Assembly (NCBI GenBank): GCA_036395835.1 | Contig: DASWCW010000183.1 | Coordinates: 1-26,733, forward strand | Length of the DNA stretch: 26,733 nucleotides | Source of the DNA: AP-16 sp036395835 | GTDB taxonomy: Bacteria > Pseudomonadota > Alphaproteobacteria > Rhizobiales > Xanthobacteraceae | Direction of reading: 5' to 3' | In this document: in pieces, positions 24,525 through 26,733 of the stretch | Layout of the letters: each line of letters opens with the position of its first letter | Numbering within the stretch: position 1 is the first letter of the stretch | Notes under the pieces: model-generated | What the model was told of the DNA's origin: nothing | The model's database searches: none | Seen by the model: the letters and a program-made list of their open reading frames with translations, nothing else | Translations under genes and position numbers: made by a program

Positions 24525-24734
24525 TTAGAAGTCGGACGCTGCCTCGGGTCGCTGGATCAGTCGATACGGCCGCCGCACCGGGATCGGGGCACGTGATCGC
24601 ATGTCGGTGCGGCAGATCACGCATTCGGGCGAACGGCCGACGTTCGTCGCCCGAGCGGACATCACCTCGTATAGGGCCCCGCAATGGGGGCAGAAGAATT
24701 TTCCGGCCACGCCCGTTCTCCACTCCTGGGCCAT
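24525..24734 (-). CDS. Small zinc-ribbon protein (69 aa)
   Basis: ATG 24734 follows ACGGGAGGGCGAC, a strong ribosome site. The protein starts MAQEWRTGVAGKFFCPHCGA and contains two knuckles, CPHC (Cys15, Cys18) and CVIC (Cys38, Cys41), separated by 19 residues, then a basic tail (RSRAPIPVRRPYRLIQR). This is a one-zinc ribbon of the kind found in small nucleic-acid- or protein-binding factors. I do not know the family. A palindrome related to the oxalate-cluster motif lies about 60 nt upstream, hinting at joint control. A frame open to 24914 exists, but its extra residues look non-coding. Confidence 0.65.
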   Translation of the reverse strand: MAQEWRTGVAGKFFCPHCGALYEVMSARATNVGRSPECVICRTDMRSRAPIPVRRPYRLIQRPEAASDF

Positions 24735-24793
24735 GTCGCCCTCCCGTTCGGTCCGAAGCGCATTTCCCCCGGGGGGAGCGCGTGAGCTATTAT

Positions 24794-24806
24794 GTATTAT
24801 GTATAC
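24794..24806. promoter_or_regulatory. GTAT-N5-ATAC palindrome upstream of the zinc-ribbon gene
   Basis: GTATTATGTATAC has perfect 4-bp arms and is unusually AT-rich for this genome. It lies about 60 nt before the zinc-ribbon ATG, the same distance at which the ATACAATATAC motifs stand before the regulator and transporter genes. It could be a divergent version of the same site or a -10 region. Confidence 0.35.
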
Positions 24807-24929
24807 CAGAAATTCTGCAAGAAGGAAAGACCCCCGGACGCGCCGTTCCGGACGTTTGCGGCTGGGAAACGCCGCCCCTCCCAGAACTCGAGAGAAAAGT
24901 CTGTACCCCCTCATGCGTCTGGAAGAGGT

Positions 24930-25373
24930 TCAGCCGTTCGGCCGCTTCGCCTGCGGCACCGGCAGGGGCGGGTTGGCGCTATTGAGGAACTCGACGGTCG
25001 CAAACACCAGCTCGGTGTCGCCGATGTTCACGAGATCGTGCACCTTGAACTCGCCTTTCCGATAACTTTCATGCCGGGTCTCGCCGGCTTGATATGCATG
25101 CTCGACCGTCGAGCCGTCCTGCAGGTGCTGCCGCCCGCGCCCAGGGGTGATCGCCGACCAGAAATAATCGAGCACGTGGCGGTGGAATCCGACCCGTTCG
25201 CCGGGCTTGAGGCGGATCGTCCACACGCGCACGCGGTCGCTCTCGGACAATAGCTCGGTGCCGACGCAGCCGTTCGGACGCTGGCGTTCCTGCTCGAATT
25301 CCTGGCGGAGCCATTGCGGCCACGCGGTTTTCTCGGCCTGAACGGCCTTCTTGTCCATCATGGTCAGGGCCAT
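24930..25373 (-). CDS. Cupin-domain protein (147 aa)
   Basis: ATG 25373 follows GGGAGTAACACC. Residues 50-130 form a single cupin barrel: LKPGERVGFHRHVLDYFW (motif 1 with His64 and His66), then FKVHDLVNIGDTELVF (motif 2 with His112). Such proteins bind a metal and may be small dioxygenases, isomerases or sensors; no substrate can be named. The first 45 residues are helical and polar. It is divergent from a FAD monooxygenase gene with about a 100-bp shared promoter region that contains an AT-rich ATGTATAAC segment, so the pair may act on the same aromatic or heterocyclic compound. That link is inference. Confidence 0.8.
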   Translation of the reverse strand: MALTMMDKKAVQAEKTAWPQWLRQEFEQERQRPNGCVGTELLSESDRVRVWTIRLKPGERVGFHRHVLDYFWSAITPGRGRQHLQDGSTVEHAYQAGETRHESYRKGEFKVHDLVNIGDTELVFATVEFLNSANPPLPVPQAKRPNG

Positions 25374-25470
25374 GGTGTTACTCCCGCGGATGCGATCGGT
25401 CCGCGTCAATGTATAACCCTCGACAGCGTTGGCAAGAAAGCGAAGAGCCGCAGGGCTCGGGAAGGCAAAC

Positions 25471-26691
25471 GTGGGGGGCTCGCGGCGCGCGCTCGTGATC
25501 GGCGGCTCGATGAGCGGGCTGTTCGCCGCGCTGGCGCTCTCGCGCCGCGGATGGGACGTCGAAGTGTTCGAGCACGTGGCCGGCGAGCTCGCCGGCCGCG
25601 GCGCCGGGATCGTAGCGCAGCCGCAATTGCGCGCCGTGTTCCGTGCCCTGGGGCTCGATCCCGACGTCGAGCTCGGGGTCGAAGTGCGCCGGCGGCGGAC
25701 CTTGGACCGCGCCGGCCGAGTGATCCGAGAAACCGAATGTCCGCAGACCCTGACCTCGTGGGACCGACTGTTTCGTATGCTCCGCGACGCCTTTCCGGCC
25801 GATCGCTATCATCGCGGCATGACGCTCGCCCGCGTCGAGCCGCGCGACGGCGGCGTGATCGCGCATTTCGCCGAAGGTGCGACCGCCGCGGCAGCGGTCC
25901 TGATCGGTGCCGACGGCCTGCGCTCGAGCGTTCGCCAGCAATTCCTTCCAAAACTCGCGCCGCTCTATGCTGGATACGTCGCCTGGCGGGCGCTCATCCC
26001 GGAGCAAAGCATCGCCAGCCCGACCCACCGCGATCTCTTCGAATACATGGTGTTCTCGCTGCCGCCGGGCGAGCAGATCCTGGGCTATCCGGTGGCAGGT
26101 CCGAACGATGATCTGCGCCCCGGGCATCGCCGCTACAATCTGGTCTGGTATCGGCCCGCGGACGAGAACACCGAGCTCCCGGACGTGCTGACGGACGCGT
26201 CCGGAACGACGCATTACATTTCCATTCCGCCGCCCCTGATCCGCCCCGAGGTCATCGAGGCGATGCGCAAGGCGGCGGCAGAATTGGTACCGCCGCAATT
26301 CCAGGAGATCGTGCGCCTGGCGGCGCAGCCGTTTCTGCAGCCGATCTACGATCTGGAAGCGCCGCATCTTGCGTTCGGCCAGGTGGCGATCCTCGGCGAT
26401 GCGGCATTCGTGGCGCGCCCGCACGTGGCGGCAGGCGTCCTCAAGGCGGCGGAGGACGCGCTGGCGCTCTCCGAGGCGCTGGACGCCTCCGCCGACGTCG
26501 AGCAAGCGCTCCGCCGCTACGAAGCCGCGCGGATCGGTGTCGGCCGGCGCATCATCGAGCGGGCGCGGCATCTGGGCGCCTATCTCCAGGCGGAGCTGCG
26601 CACCATGCAGGAACGTGACTTTGCCGCGCGACACCGCACGGTCGACGCGGTGATGGCGGAAACCGCCCTGATGGATTTTCTGTATCGCTAG
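25471..26691 (+). CDS. FAD-dependent monooxygenase (2,6-dihydroxypyridine/p-hydroxybenzoate hydroxylase type)
   Basis: This 406-residue flavoprotein hydroxylates an organic substrate using NAD(P)H and O2. The Rossmann start is ALVIGGSMSGLFAALALS (7-24), with Ser in place of one of the usual glycines. The DG motif is VLIGADGLRSSVR (143-155), and the GD motif is VAILGDAAFVARPHVAAG (305-322). The VIGGSMSGLFAA start and the overall length resemble the 2,6-dihydroxypyridine 3-hydroxylase branch, but the substrate is not provable here. GTG 25471 is preferred because GGGAAGGCAAAC precedes it; an upstream TTG at 25429 lacks a ribosome site. It is divergent from the cupin gene. Confidence 0.88.
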   Translation: MGGSRRALVIGGSMSGLFAALALSRRGWDVEVFEHVAGELAGRGAGIVAQPQLRAVFRALGLDPDVELGVEVRRRRTLDRAGRVIRETECPQTLTSWDRLFRMLRDAFPADRYHRGMTLARVEPRDGGVIAHFAEGATAAAAVLIGADGLRSSVRQQFLPKLAPLYAGYVAWRALIPEQSIASPTHRDLFEYMVFSLPPGEQILGYPVAGPNDDLRPGHRRYNLVWYRPADENTELPDVLTDASGTTHYISIPPPLIRPEVIEAMRKAAAELVPPQFQEIVRLAAQPFLQPIYDLEAPHLAFGQVAILGDAAFVARPHVAAGVLKAAEDALALSEALDASADVEQALRRYEAARIGVGRRIIERARHLGAYLQAELRTMQERDFAARHRTVDAVMAETALMDFLYR

Positions 26692-26694
26692 GCG

Positions 26695-26733
26695 TCGTCA
26701 TTCCGGAAGCCGCGTCGCGGCGCCCCGGAACGA
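26695..26733. repeat. Palindromic repeat at the right edge
   Basis: TCATTCCGG-AAGCCGC-GTC and GCGGCGCC-CCGGAACGA are near mirror images. The element starts 3 nt after the monooxygenase stop and is typical of CGTCATTCCGG-type intergenic palindromes of this bacterial group. It may run beyond the window. It could end the monooxygenase transcript. Confidence 0.55.

Noticed and set aside
24191..24985. Several overlapping frames of 80-207 codons around the zinc-ribbon gene and the gap before the transporter
   Set aside because: They are Arg/Pro/Ser-rich without ribosome sites or motifs; only the CPHC/CVIC frame from 24734 shows gene-like features.

Overview
The window is GC-rich and tightly packed, with overlapping or closely spaced genes, frequent GTG starts and many palindromic intergenic repeats. 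Gene content (pqqABCDE, a copper nitrite reductase, an oxalate/formate cluster) and protein style point to an alphaproteobacterium of the order Hyphomicrobiales (Rhizobiales), probably Bradyrhizobium-, Rhodopseudomonas- or Xanthobacteraceae-like. This is a judgement from protein resemblance, not from a search.

Layout. (1) 1-2010 is a decayed accessory strip. It holds the start of a secreted protein running off the left edge, a chimeric pseudogene (DUF499 ATPase head joined to the tail of a COG2984 substrate-binding protein), two facing fragments of a beta-lactamase-family serine hydrolase with a 41-bp tandem repeat, and a 75-aa secreted protein. (2) 2132-2800 is folE on the minus strand, divergent from the PQQ cofactor cluster pqqA-B-C-D-E (3076-6403, plus strand). 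An EthD-family protein follows the cluster. (3) 6963-8423 is a secreted copper nitrite reductase with an extra N-terminal blue-copper domain, preceded by an FNR/NnrR-like box. (4) 8455-10688, minus strand, holds a PsiE-like membrane protein, an aldo/keto reductase and a secreted TIGR02594/CHAP-like protein.

(5) 10998-24180, all minus strand, is a complete oxalate-to-CO2/C1 route. In transcription order it is an OFA-family oxalate:formate antiporter, a GntR/FCD regulator, oxalyl-CoA decarboxylase, formyl-CoA:oxalate CoA-transferase, a 10-formyl-THF hydrolase/formyltransferase-like protein, formate-THF ligase, and a two-subunit NAD-linked molybdenum/tungsten formate dehydrogenase (NuoE-NuoF fusion plus catalytic subunit). 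Oxalate enters in exchange for formate, is activated and decarboxylated to formyl-CoA, and the CoA is recycled onto new oxalate. The released formate is either oxidised for NADH or loaded on tetrahydrofolate for assimilation.

(6) 24525-26691 carries a 69-aa zinc-ribbon protein and a cupin (minus), and a divergent FAD monooxygenase (plus). An 11-bp motif (ATACAATATAC) lies 50-60 nt upstream of both the regulator and the transporter genes, with a related palindrome upstream of the zinc-ribbon gene, suggesting one regulon.

The most notable points are the ALDH1L1-like formyltransferase inside an oxalate operon, the histone-H1-like tail on the CoA-transferase, the shared operator-like motif, a pqqB without an ATG/GTG/TTG start, and a ~116-bp palindromic element found three times, always in gaps between genes of one operon. 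No tRNA, rRNA, CRISPR array or intact transposase was seen.
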